44,092 nt of DNA from Bacillota bacterium (GTDB lineage: Bacteria > Bacillota > Clostridia > Acetivibrionales > DSM-1351), in NCBI GenBank assembly GCA_023393115.1, contig JAEWMS010000015.1, forward strand, positions 1-44,092, read 5' to 3'. The position numbers and the translations under genes were made by a program. Shown in pieces: positions 16,627 to 24,362 of this stretch (position 1 is the stretch's first letter; each line of letters begins with the position of its first letter). The notes below the pieces were generated by a model, which saw nothing but the letters and a program-made list of their open reading frames with translations, was not told the DNA's origin and ran no database searches.

Positions 16627-17025
16627 ATGGATTTCAAGAAAAATCAGTTTGACTCAGAGTTTGGAAATGTTAAATATCTGGTTGAGGATAATATTGTACT
16701 TATTACATGGAAAAAGTTTTGCTGTTTTGAGGACTATAGAAAGCCTACAACCTTCGCTTTGGAGCTGCTCAAAGAATTTCAGGGCAGCAATTTAGTTGTT
16801 GATGCAAGAAACGGGTTTGAGGATGAAGCGGAGGATGTAGAATGGGGCCTCACATTTTTGCTTCCGGCTATGTCACGAACTTCCTGTAAAAAGGTTGTTT
16901 TCATCATGAATGAGGTTAATGAGATTGAAGAAGAGATGGACATGTGGACAAGGGAATTTCGAAAATACTTCACTGTGAGTAAGGTTGAATCTCTAGAAGC
17001 TGCAGTTAAAGCCGTTAAGGGATAG
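16627..17025 (+). CDS. Hypothetical protein, STAS/SpoIIAA-like
   Basis: The 132-residue soluble protein has an alternating strand-helix pattern: KYLVEDNIVLITWKKF, a helix around YRKPTTFALELLKEF, GSNLVVDARNGFEDE, a helix, CKKVVFIMNEV, then a C-terminal helix. This is compatible with the STAS-like fold of lipid-binding or anti-sigma antagonist-like proteins. AAAAAGGAG precedes the ATG. No catalytic motif is visible and the match is only structural in style. Confidence 0.7.
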   Translation: MDFKKNQFDSEFGNVKYLVEDNIVLITWKKFCCFEDYRKPTTFALELLKEFQGSNLVVDARNGFEDEAEDVEWGLTFLLPAMSRTSCKKVVFIMNEVNEIEEEMDMWTREFRKYFTVSKVESLEAAVKAVKG

Positions 17026-17122
17026 ATTAATCAAACAAATTATCCTACTATAAAAAACATGAATCATCGGGGGCAAAGCATTTATTTCGATTATACTTCT
17101 AATTGGAAAGGAGGAGTACAGG

Positions 17123-17983
17123 ATGGAATATTTGAACAGGATGAATAAGGCAATAGATTATATTGAAAACAATCTGGATGGAGATATTGATTATACTATG
17201 GCTGCCAATCATGCCTGCTGCTCTGTATCATATTTTCAGAGGGTATTTTCATTTATAGCAGAGGTACCATTATCGGAATATATCAGGCGCAGACGAATGA
17301 CTTTAGCCGCATTTAATCTTAGGAATTCAGATGAAAAAATAATCGATCTTGCCATTAAGTATGGCTATGAATCACCAGATTCCTTTTCTCGAGCTTTTCA
17401 GAGTGTTCACGGAGTGATGCCATCCATGGCGCGGAATCCGAGTATCACCTTAAAAGCCTATCCTCGTATATCTTTTCTAATTTCAATTAAAGGAGATGTT
17501 GAAATGAATTACAGGATTGAAGAAAAAGAGGAATTCACTATTGTGGGAATCAAAAGGCACTATCAGGGGCCTGCTGACAATGAAAGTGCAGTGCCAGTAT
17601 TCTGGAATGAACTATATGCAAATGGGATAATTGAGCAGCTCAGTATGCTGTCAAACGGTTCACCGAAAGGGGTTCACGGCTTCATTCAGGTACTGGGAGA
17701 GGAGAAAGTTGATTATACTATTGCCTGTGTATCTGACAAAGAACCTCCGAAAGGTATGAGCAGCTATACAATACCAAAATCCATATGGGCGGTTTTTGAA
17801 ATAACCGGACCTGTGAATACTGCTATGGGGACTGCCTGGAAACGCATTTTTACCGAGTGGCTGCCCACATCAATCTATAAATATGCAGAGACTATTGATA
17901 TTGAGTGCTTTCAATATGGGGAAGATAAAGGTGCAGCTGACTATAAATTTGAAGTATGGCTCCCAGTGGTAGAGAAAAAGTAA
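17123..17983 (+). CDS. AraC family regulator with GyrI-like effector domain
   Basis: The 286-residue protein has an N-terminal AraC-type double HTH (residues about 8-105: MAANHACCSVSYFQRVFSF...IDLAIKYGYESPDSFSRAFQSVHGVMPS). A GyrI-like/effector-binding domain follows (about 126-286: YRIEEKEEFTIVGIKRHYQGP...FEVWLPVVEK). This architecture is common in regulators sensing small hydrophobic ligands or drugs, often controlling efflux. AAGGAGGAG precedes the ATG by about 7 nt. Targets cannot be inferred; it has no linked transporter. Confidence 0.92.
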   Translation: MEYLNRMNKAIDYIENNLDGDIDYTMAANHACCSVSYFQRVFSFIAEVPLSEYIRRRRMTLAAFNLRNSDEKIIDLAIKYGYESPDSFSRAFQSVHGVMPSMARNPSITLKAYPRISFLISIKGDVEMNYRIEEKEEFTIVGIKRHYQGPADNESAVPVFWNELYANGIIEQLSMLSNGSPKGVHGFIQVLGEEKVDYTIACVSDKEPPKGMSSYTIPKSIWAVFEITGPVNTAMGTAWKRIFTEWLPTSIYKYAETIDIECFQYGEDKGAADYKFEVWLPVVEKK

Positions 17984-18010
17984 AAGTACAATTAAAAGTA
18001 CAATCTATAG

Positions 18011-18044
18011 AAGACCCAAACCGGTAAGGTTCGGGTCTTTATTG
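18011..18044 (+). terminator. Terminator after the AraC-type regulator
   Basis: AAGACCCAAACC (18011-18022) pairs with GGTTCGGGTCTT (18028-18039) with one mismatch and a 5-nt loop, followed by TATT. Confidence 0.8.
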
Positions 18045-18067
18045 TACAACAACCAGAATGGGGTATA

Positions 18068-18132
18068 TTGACAAAATTTACTTTTTGGAATAATATAGTT
18101 AAAGAATTTTAATTAAATTTTATTAACTATAT
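18068..18132 (+). promoter_or_regulatory. Promoter and likely MarR operator
   Basis: TTGACA (18068-18073) and TAATAT (18091-18096) are 17 bp apart. ATATAGTTAA (18093-18102), overlapping the -10, is perfectly inverted as TTAACTATAT (18123-18132). The repeat is well placed for autorepression by the MarR protein that follows. Confidence 0.65.
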
Positions 18133-18155
18133 CCAACTAACTTCTGGGGGATTAA

Positions 18156-18596
18156 ATGATTCAAGATAAATTTGCCTATATTTCAAATTACATTTGCCGG
18201 GAATCGATGAAAAATGTAAGTGAGAATCTGTCAGATTCCGACCAAAAAAGTTTTAGCTATAATGACTACTATTACCTTGTTACCATTTATAATATGGGGA
18301 GCCCTAACTTTTCGCAGTTGGCAAGAGAATTGGGGCTTACTAAACCCGCCATATCGGTAATAATTAGAAAATTGAGTAAAATTGGTTTAATTGAGAAAGT
18401 GCAGTCCGATAAAGACAAGAGAGTTTTTTACTTAAGTGTTACTGAGAAGGGAAAAAGAATAGTTCAGGGAGACGAGGACTCATATCAAAGGATATCTTTA
18501 CTTATTAAAAAGCACATCAAAGATGAAGAGCATTACGAGTTTCTAGAAACGTTATTGTCCCAAATTGTGCAGGAGTTAAAAACTACAGAGCTGTAA
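18156..18596 (+). CDS. MarR family transcriptional regulator
   Basis: The 146-residue protein has the winged-helix core of MarR regulators: FSQLARELGLTKPAISVIIRKLSKIGLIEKVQSDKDKRVFYLSVTEKGK (about 51-102). Helices on both sides make the dimer interface. CTGGGGG precedes the ATG. It is followed directly by a metallo-beta-lactamase-fold gene, which it probably controls together with itself through the inverted repeat upstream. The ligand is unknown. Confidence 0.92.
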   Translation: MIQDKFAYISNYICRESMKNVSENLSDSDQKSFSYNDYYYLVTIYNMGSPNFSQLARELGLTKPAISVIIRKLSKIGLIEKVQSDKDKRVFYLSVTEKGKRIVQGDEDSYQRISLLIKKHIKDEEHYEFLETLLSQIVQELKTTEL

Positions 18597-18611
18597 TTGA
18601 AGGAGCCTTAT

Positions 18612-19571
18612 ATGAAAAAAATGCAGATACTGGTTATTACTATAATTGTTTTATTTTTATTAATTACAATTGTCTACATTAACCGAGTACCGTACAAAAC
18701 TGGTACTTTTCAAAAAGACACTTTTTTAAACTCGCTTGTGAATAAAACTAGAGTCCATTTAGATTCAAGAGAAACAGCAGATAGCCCCTCGCAAATTACA
18801 GTAAGACAGATACATTCAGGAGATTTTAAAGTTCCACTATCAAACGCTCTAAATCTGGAGCATCCATCTTGTACTGAGTTAGAGGATATAGAAATTGAAG
18901 TACCTGTTTTTGCTTATTTAATTCATCACGAGAAATATGGTTACTTCTTAATAGATTCGGGTTGCGATTCATCTTTTGTTAATAATTCCTATGGAACTAT
19001 GCGTGGTCTGCTGGTGCCAGCTTTTATACCAAAGACAGCCTTAAAACCGGAAGATACAATTGAAAAAGAATTATCTGAAGTTAGAGGAGATATTCAGGGG
19101 GTGTTCTTTACTCATCTGCATCCTGATCATACGTCTGGAATTTCAACATTACCAAAGAATCGGATATACGTTGCAGGGAAGGGAGAGGAGTCTCTTTCAA
19201 TAAAATTCTTACTTGAAATAAACCATTTTTCTAAAGATGATATTGTTTATATGCTTGATTTTAATTCTACAGAAGCACAAAACCATTCTATCGGAAAGGC
19301 TATAGATATTTTCGGTGATAATTCCTTATTGGCAATTTCTACTCCTGGGCATACGAAAGGACATGTTTCATATCTTGTAAGCACTAAAGAAGGACCGATA
19401 TTAATTGCAGGAGACGCATGTATTCTTAACGAAAGCATTGAAACAGGAGCTGGACCCGGTACATCAGCAAGTGACATAAAGATGGCACAGCAGACTTTTG
19501 ATAAAATTAATAGTTTCTTAAAGGGTACCCCGAATGTGAAACTATTTCCAGGACATGATTTTCCGAAGTGA
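18612..19571 (+). CDS. Membrane-anchored metallo-beta-lactamase-fold hydrolase
   Basis: The 319-residue protein begins with a hydrophobic helix (about residues 5-24, ILVITIIVLFLLITIVYI), suggesting export with an N-terminal anchor. The hydrolase domain carries the zinc motif HLHPDH (His168, His170, Asp172, His173), then GHTKGHVSYL, AGDAC and a terminal FPGHDF. The pattern resembles AHL-lactonase-like and related hydrolases; the substrate is unknown. ATG 18612 follows AAGGAGCC by about 5 nt; a TTG at 18597 overlaps the upstream gene end and is less likely. It sits in an operon with the MarR gene. Confidence 0.88.
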   Translation: MKKMQILVITIIVLFLLITIVYINRVPYKTGTFQKDTFLNSLVNKTRVHLDSRETADSPSQITVRQIHSGDFKVPLSNALNLEHPSCTELEDIEIEVPVFAYLIHHEKYGYFLIDSGCDSSFVNNSYGTMRGLLVPAFIPKTALKPEDTIEKELSEVRGDIQGVFFTHLHPDHTSGISTLPKNRIYVAGKGEESLSIKFLLEINHFSKDDIVYMLDFNSTEAQNHSIGKAIDIFGDNSLLAISTPGHTKGHVSYLVSTKEGPILIAGDACILNESIETGAGPGTSASDIKMAQQTFDKINSFLKGTPNVKLFPGHDFPK

Positions 19572-19622
19572 GATTCCATGTATATCAGGAGTATGAGTCA
19601 CAGTCAAGATTAACAGTCAATA

Positions 19623-19973
19623 TTAACAGTATAGTTTACCGCCAAGCAAATATTTAATAACATCGTCAGAGCTATAGCCACTATCCTCTGACTGTACATG
19701 CCTGGCAAGCAGCTTGGCTTGAATATGTTTCAACTTAAGGAGTCTTTTTATTTCCTCCAAGCTGTAATGCTGTTCAGGGAAAAGACTCTTCAGTCTTGTT
19801 TGCAGAAGACACTTATATCTGTCATCCATAGCCTTGTTTAAGTGAATTTCCTTATGGCATTTCTTGCACAAATTAATCTCATTTACCGGCAAATAGACGA
19901 TAATTGATTTATTTCCTTTAAAAATAATATGATGTTTTCCTGCCTTTGCGTTACACTCGTGACAAAATGGCAT
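19623..19973 (-). CDS. HNH-nuclease-like zinc-binding protein
   Basis: The 116-residue protein starts MPFCHECNAKAGKHHIIFKGNK and continues with LCKKCHKEIH. The two CxxC pairs and the HH pair form the zinc and catalytic pattern of HNH endonucleases, often seen next to mobile DNA. A longer ORF reaches 20036, but AAAGGAG sits 6 nt before ATG 19973, which is therefore chosen. The C-terminal half is helical (SLEEIKRLLKLKHIQAKLLARH). Nuclease activity is inferred, not shown. Confidence 0.72.
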   Translation of the reverse strand: MPFCHECNAKAGKHHIIFKGNKSIIVYLPVNEINLCKKCHKEIHLNKAMDDRYKCLLQTRLKSLFPEQHYSLEEIKRLLKLKHIQAKLLARHVQSEDSGYSSDDVIKYLLGGKLYC

Positions 19974-20127
19974 CGTAAGCTCCTTTGTTACCAATATTTG
20001 ATCTATCAAGTTGCTAAGCATTACTAATACCTGCATTTATAATTATACAATAAACAAACGCAAGAAAATTATTCATATATTAAGAAAATGGGTGATTAGG
20101 AATTACTATTCCATTTTATTTTTACGG

Positions 20128-20994
20128 TTACTCTTTGAATTTAATTGGGAGCCCTTCGGCACATATAGGATATACTACCGATATAGGGTTCTGTTTCTTA
20201 TGTTGTAAGTGCAGATGAGGTTCAGATGTAGTTCCTGAGTTCCCAACTTGTCCTAAAAGGCTCCCGATCTTAACCTTATCACCAATTTTCACACTGACGC
20301 TATTTTTTTTCAGATGTGCAAGTACTAAGTAAGTATCCAGTTTATCGATTTTCAAGTAAACATAATTACCTTCGGAAGAGGTAAACTCATCCGTATTAGG
20401 CATAATGTCCTCTTCACCATCGTGTACGTCAATAACTGTAGCATCAACAGGTGAATAGATGTTTCTCCCAAATACACCATAGTCAGATAACTCTGCACTA
20501 TTAATATCATAAGGCTCTATCAGAATGTCAAAGGCATAACGCTCAGACGGCCACATGACGTGAGTTTTATAACTGTCACCGCCCAGTTGAACAGTATCTT
20601 TTCCTATAGGATCATCAATAACCAACACCGTATCGACATTGGCAGTATCCGGAAAGGGTACTGTAACAACTCCTAAGAGCATTAATAAGGGGAAAGCCAA
20701 TAATAAAAATGTAAGCTGATAAAATAGTAACAACATTGATGCAGTTTTTCTAATGCATCTGACCAAAAGGGTGATCAAACAGATAATACCTGCAATGGCA
20801 GCAATGGGAGCAACAATAAATAAAGTGATATTCCAAGCGTATACGCCCGCTAAGCCTTTAATTAGATAAATACATATTAATAATCCGGTGAGTAAGAGCC
20901 AGCTTGTTTTTTTAAATAACAAAACATATTTGATCAAAGGTAGATAGGAAACACCGGGTAAGCCATTGATTACTAAATGTGATACGCCGGACAC
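20128..20994 (-). CDS. M23 family metallopeptidase, membrane-anchored; 5' end uncertain
   Basis: The N-terminal 115 residues hold about three to four hydrophobic segments. The C-terminal domain has SPVDATVIDVHDG, GNYVYLKIDKLDTYLVLAHLKKNSVSVKIGDKVKIGSLLGQVGNSGTTSEPHLHLQ, the LytM/M23 core with its zinc HLH motif. The first zinc ligand motif appears as SERYAFDI. Such proteins cut peptidoglycan cross-bridges or act as adaptors. The longest reading starts at a GTG lying inside the tRNA-like att remnant, with no Shine-Dalgarno, and no better internal start is seen. The gene's original 5' end may have been replaced by element integration. Confidence 0.75.
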   Translation of the reverse strand: MSGVSHLVINGLPGVSYLPLIKYVLLFKKTSWLLLTGLLICIYLIKGLAGVYAWNITLFIVAPIAAIAGIICLITLLVRCIRKTASMLLLFYQLTFLLLAFPLLMLLGVVTVPFPDTANVDTVLVIDDPIGKDTVQLGGDSYKTHVMWPSERYAFDILIEPYDINSAELSDYGVFGRNIYSPVDATVIDVHDGEEDIMPNTDEFTSSEGNYVYLKIDKLDTYLVLAHLKKNSVSVKIGDKVKIGSLLGQVGNSGTTSEPHLHLQHKKQNPISVVYPICAEGLPIKFKE

Positions 20995-21025
20995 GATTCG
21001 AACGTGCGATCTGCTGTATAGAAAA
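20982..21025 (-). other. Diverged tRNA-Arg 3' end, fossil attachment site
   Basis: On the minus strand this resembles the T-arm and acceptor end of a tRNA. It aligns with the copy at 38517-38562 over about 45 bp with about seven differences, including a perfect 20-bp block (20990-21009). No 5' half of a tRNA is present. It marks the left boundary of element A and has drifted more than the other copy. Confidence 0.65.
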
Positions 21026-21095
21026 TAAAATATGACATACTGCTGTCAAGTTTCTGTATGTATAATAATTTTATTCGAACCTTGGAGGTTGAAAC

Positions 21096-22178
21096 ATGAA
21101 TTTAAAAGATTCAAAATGGATTAAGGGTACAATTTATAAATATGCAGGAACAGGTATTGCTGGTTATAGTGGAGATGGAGGGAAATCTGATGTAGCCCTG
21201 CTTAACGGGCCCGCTGGTCTAGCAATTGACAATGAAGACAATGTTTTTGTTGCTGAAATACATAACAATCTAATTAGGAAAATAGATGCAAAAACCCGAA
21301 TCATTACAACTGTAGTGGGATGTGCTTTGAATGGATTTGATGGCGATGGGGGACTTGCTATCTACGCAAAGCTCAATGGACCTGAAGGTGTATTTGTAGA
21401 TATGTATGGGAATATTTATATAGCAGATACACATAATCAAAGGATAAGAATGGTAGAGGCCCAGACAGGTATAATCAGCACAATCGCAGGAACAGGAGAA
21501 GCTGGATATAATGGAGATAACATGAGGGCACGTAAAGCTAAACTTAATTACCCGTCAGGTATTGTCGTAGATTCAAAGGGAAATGTGTATTTTAATGATT
21601 ATAAAAATGATAGAGTCAGAAAAATTGATCAGTATGGCATGATTTCAACTTATGCGGGAACAGGAATTCACGGATATAGTGGTGATGGAGGGCTAGCATA
21701 CAATGGACAAATTAATGATGTGTATGGATTGGGAATAGACAGAAACGATAATATATATATTATGGATAGTCTAAATTATGCAGTCAGAAAAGTTGATGCT
21801 AAGACCAGAATAATATCTACTGTCGTTGGGAAAGGAAGTCCTGGGTCTATTGTAGAGTTTGAAAGTGTCTGCAGCAGTTTTATAGGGGGACCGGTTCATG
21901 AAAAGGGAACAATTGGAATGGAAGTACCTCATGCAGTGGAAGTTAATTCAGATGGAAACATATTCATTGCTGATACAGGTTCTTATCGTATAAGGATGGT
22001 TAATTTGGAGCAGGATTTATTATATACAGTAGCAGGAAATGGTGTAAAAGGTTGTTTTGGTGACAATGGCAAAGCTCTTGATGCAAGTTTAAATGTTCAT
22101 GGCTTAAGAATAGATTCAAATAACAATTTATACTTTGTTGATTTTCACAATCATGTTATTCGAGTGATAAGATTTTAG
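21096..22178 (+). CDS. NHL-repeat beta-propeller protein
   Basis: The 360-residue protein consists of about six NHL-type repeats with the pattern YAGTGIAGYSGDGG...LNGPAGLAIDNEDNVFVAE..NNLIRKID and IADTHNQRIRMV, which fold as a beta-propeller. No signal peptide and no catalytic domain are seen. TTGGAGG precedes the ATG by 7 nt. It lies just inside the left att remnant and outside the phage regulatory genes, as accessory cargo often does. The role is unknown; propellers usually bind proteins, RNA or sugars. The following 22179-22465 holds nothing I can identify. Confidence 0.88.
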   Translation: MNLKDSKWIKGTIYKYAGTGIAGYSGDGGKSDVALLNGPAGLAIDNEDNVFVAEIHNNLIRKIDAKTRIITTVVGCALNGFDGDGGLAIYAKLNGPEGVFVDMYGNIYIADTHNQRIRMVEAQTGIISTIAGTGEAGYNGDNMRARKAKLNYPSGIVVDSKGNVYFNDYKNDRVRKIDQYGMISTYAGTGIHGYSGDGGLAYNGQINDVYGLGIDRNDNIYIMDSLNYAVRKVDAKTRIISTVVGKGSPGSIVEFESVCSSFIGGPVHEKGTIGMEVPHAVEVNSDGNIFIADTGSYRIRMVNLEQDLLYTVAGNGVKGCFGDNGKALDASLNVHGLRIDSNNNLYFVDFHNHVIRVIRF

Positions 22179-22465
22179 TATTACCCACTATGGTCAACAA
22201 GCATAGAAATACTCAATATATGCAGAAATCCCAATACCTTTAAAGCATTGAGATTCAGTAAAAACATATTTAATAAAATTATTCCTGGTTTTAAATAGGT
22301 AGTGCTTTTTTGGGGTCTTATAGTCATAATCTAAATTAGGAAACTGTTAAAGTACTTACCTGCCAAATGGAGTGAGTCAACCCCATTCTCCTGTAAAAGT
22401 AATTTCATCAGTCTCATCCATTATTTTGAAGTAGTTATTAAACTATTTATTTACCCTTTTAGAAA

Positions 22466-22630
22466 TTAACGCTTTATCCTGAATTTTTGTACCACAAAAG
22501 GGGCTGTAAATGATAGCATGATGAAACCATGCTGTGCCTTTTTCAGTATTTGCATACCCCAACCTTCCGGATCGGGTAACGGCCTTAATCTATACCTTCC
22601 ATTTCCAAGATACTCAATATCTCCGGCCAT
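22466..22630 (-). pseudogene. Integrase stub (N-terminus only)
   Basis: A 54-codon ORF starts at ATG 22630, 11 bp after the stop of the ImmA gene, with AGGAA upstream. Its first residues MAGDIEYLGNGRYRLR match the style of the arm-binding N-terminus of the intact integrase at 38739 (MAGYMKDLGNGKYQFE). The remaining residues (PLPDPEGWGMQILKKAQHGF...) are not integrase-like. In phages of this type the integrase follows immA on the same strand, exactly here. I read it as the remains of element A's integrase after a deletion. The match is short, so this is an inference. Confidence 0.5.
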
Positions 22631-22641
22631 TTAAGTTCCTA

Positions 22642-23139
22642 CTATTCAAATGCTCTGAATACTCCAAGTGGTTCAAAATAGATTATGAATTTACCCATTT
22701 CCTTGAATGTACCGTATTTTCCTATATAGTAACTGATGCACTCCTCCAGAAATTCCTCTGTAACGTCAAGGAAGTGTGAGAGTTCATATCTGTTTCTTAT
22801 ACCTGCAGTAAAAGCTTCAATAAACTTGTCCAACGGAACGAGTTTTTCAAAAGCCCACCGCCTAGCTCTGCATTCCTGCTGATCTATTACAGTTTTATTA
22901 GTATCTTGAGACAGCAAATCTCCGCATGAGGTATGATAATGCCCTAGCTCTTCAGCAATCACGCAGTAGAGTTCGGATTCAGTATCAATACTTGGATTCA
23001 GTGTAATAACCGGTTCAGTTTCGCTGTCAGAGTAGTAAAGACCCTTTACATTTTGAGGAAGGGGATTGGAAACTACATTTATTCCAAGCTCTTTACATTC
23101 ATTAAGTAGGGTTTCTTTCTTATCAAGGGTTTTAATCAT
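22642..23139 (-). CDS. ImmA/IrrE family protein (XkdA-like anti-repressor protease)
   Basis: Proteins of this family cleave the partner phage repressor on damage signals, as in ICEBs1 ImmA. The 165-residue protein has YCVIAEELGHYHTSCGDL at about residues 58-74. This aligns with the HExxH zinc motif but has Glu63 in place of the first His (EELGH), a form I recall from prophage members; His67 and His69 remain. It overlaps the repressor gene by 4 bp, so the two are translated together. In this element it probably governs induction of the tail operon. Confidence 0.85.
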   Translation of the reverse strand: MIKTLDKKETLLNECKELGINVVSNPLPQNVKGLYYSDSETEPVITLNPSIDTESELYCVIAEELGHYHTSCGDLLSQDTNKTVIDQQECRARRWAFEKLVPLDKFIEAFTAGIRNRYELSHFLDVTEEFLEECISYYIGKYGTFKEMGKFIIYFEPLGVFRAFE

Positions 23140-23453
23140 TTATTGTCCTTCTTCTTATATTTAACCTTAAGATAGTCAATGTAATTCTTCAATTCTTCCT
23201 GGGCCTCCGGCGGGAGATCATCACCATATCCGTCTGTTCGGTGAGCGGCAACTGTGGCCGGTATATCCCGTCCTAATAGATAATCTGTAGTGACATTAAA
23301 ATAATCAGCCACCTTTGCTAACCTATCACCGGAAGGAATAGTATTAGACCACTTTCTAATACTTCCATTGGCTAGACCTGTTTCCTGCTCAAGTCTGGCT
23401 ATTGAAACATCTTTTTCTTCACATAGCATTTTAATCCTATTAAACAAGTTCAT
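23136..23453 (-). CDS. XRE-family repressor of element A
   Basis: The 105-residue protein has an N-terminal HTH (MNLFNRIKMLCEEKDVSIARLEQETGLANGSIRKWSN...AKVADYFNVTTDYLLGR) and a charged C-terminal tail with DLPPEAQEELKNYIDYLK. ATG 23453 is chosen because GGAGTC lies 5 nt upstream; the ORF extends to a GTG at 23477 without Shine-Dalgarno support. Two TAGACTNNAGTCTA palindromes in the divergent region (23497-23510, 23627-23640) are the probable operators, and a TAGACT half-site adjoins its own start. It is paired with the ImmA-like protein. Confidence 0.9.
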   Translation of the reverse strand: MNLFNRIKMLCEEKDVSIARLEQETGLANGSIRKWSNTIPSGDRLAKVADYFNVTTDYLLGRDIPATVAAHRTDGYGDDLPPEAQEELKNYIDYLKVKYKKKDNK

Positions 23454-23487
23454 ATATAGACTCCGATCTAAAAACACAAAAATAATA

Positions 23488-23516
23488 TTGACTTATTAGA
23501 CTACAGTCTATATAAT
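23488..23516 (+). promoter_or_regulatory. Rightward promoter with repressor operator in its spacer
   Basis: TTGACT (23488-23493) and TATAAT (23511-23516) are 17 bp apart, and the palindrome TAGACTACAGTCTA fills 23497-23510 between them. Bound repressor would block polymerase. It reads towards the sigma-like activator gene at 23727. Confidence 0.78.
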
Positions 23517-23626
23517 ATTACTATAGCTAAATAAATCACCTAAAAATATATACCTAAATTAACAAATTAAAATGACGTTCTCAAACGAGTTTATTTGTTA
23601 TGCATAGATAGAGTATGTTTTAATCA

Positions 23627-23640
23627 TAGACTATAGTCTA
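23627..23640. promoter_or_regulatory. Second repressor operator
   Basis: TAGACTATAGTCTA is a perfect 14-bp palindrome, sharing 13 of 14 bases with the operator at 23497. It lies 130 bp downstream. TTGTCA follows at about 23646 and could begin a second, weaker promoter. Confidence 0.72.
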
Positions 23641-23726
23641 ATGATTGTCAATATTTTTAGATGATAAATATGCTACAACGGCACATATAAAAGGATGATA
23701 ATTAATAAACGATTTTGGAGGTACAT

Positions 23727-24158
23727 ATGACCAAAGCGCAACTGAATGAAATTATAAAGCTAAAAAAGGAAGTAGAACAGCTTAGAGTAAAGCTCAAGGA
23801 ATTAAACTACGGAGATAATGAAACAATTGTTACCGATAAAGTCCGGGGAAGTATGTCACAGTTTCCATACTTGTCCCGATCATTTACCTTGATTGGTACA
23901 GAACATATGTCGGAAGAATGCATTAGGAAGAGAGATGCAATCGGAAAGAAGATCAGTGATAAATACCATGAGCTATATTGTAAGATTGACAAGGCCATAG
24001 ATTTTATTCAAAGTATTGATGACAGTGAAATAAGGCAAATACTTACATATAAATATATTGATGGCCTTACATGGGAGCAGATAGGGCAATGCATGAACTA
24101 TGGGACATCCTCAATCAGATTTAAGCATGATAAATTTATGAAAAGTATAAAGGATTAG
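23727..24158 (+). CDS. Sigma-like late activator (Xpf-type)
   Basis: The 143-residue protein starts with a coiled-coil stretch (LNEIIKLKKEVEQLRVKLKEL). It ends in a sigma region-4-like HTH: IRQILTYKYIDGLTWEQIGQCMNYGTSSIRFKHDKFMKS. Phage proteins of this kind, such as Xpf of PBSX, switch on late genes. ATG 23727 follows GGAGG by 6 nt. It sits between the repressor-controlled promoter and the tail operon, with no early or replication genes between. That gives a short cascade: repressor relief, activator, then tail genes. Confidence 0.82.
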   Translation: MTKAQLNEIIKLKKEVEQLRVKLKELNYGDNETIVTDKVRGSMSQFPYLSRSFTLIGTEHMSEECIRKRDAIGKKISDKYHELYCKIDKAIDFIQSIDDSEIRQILTYKYIDGLTWEQIGQCMNYGTSSIRFKHDKFMKSIKD

Positions 24159-24321
24159 CACCCATTAGCACATCAAAGGCTATATAATTATATTATCGAA
24201 AAATATATATTCAAGGAACTGTATTAACAAACACACGAAAGCAGCGTGTAAATAGCGTGTTGAGGAGGGTTGAAATATACTCTCCTTTTTGCTGCTCATG
24301 AAATGAAGAAAATGAAATAGT
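24125..24321 (+). repeat. Late-leader duplication, copy 1
   Basis: This copy begins inside the last codons of the activator gene and carries four elements. They are a direct repeat ATTAGCACCC/ATTAGCACAT (24154-24173), an AT-rich segment with TTATCGAAAA, paired AGCGTGT motifs 11 bp apart (24243-24249, 24254-24260), and a terminator hairpin. It ends with AAAATGAAATAGT. It is similar along its length to copy 2. Confidence 0.85.
24263..24290 (+). terminator. Terminator in leader copy 1
   Basis: AGGAGGGT (24263-24270) pairs with ACTCTCCT (24279-24286) including one G-T pair, followed by TTTT. It would end the activator transcript before the tail genes. Confidence 0.78.
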
Positions 24322-24362
24322 ATAAATACCGAATTAGTTGTGATTGTATAAGTATGGTAGTT

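Noticed and set aside
22534..22779. Plus-strand 81-codon ORF across the integrase stub and ImmA gene
   Set aside because: No Shine-Dalgarno, overlaps the ImmA gene on the opposite strand, and the composition is not protein-like.
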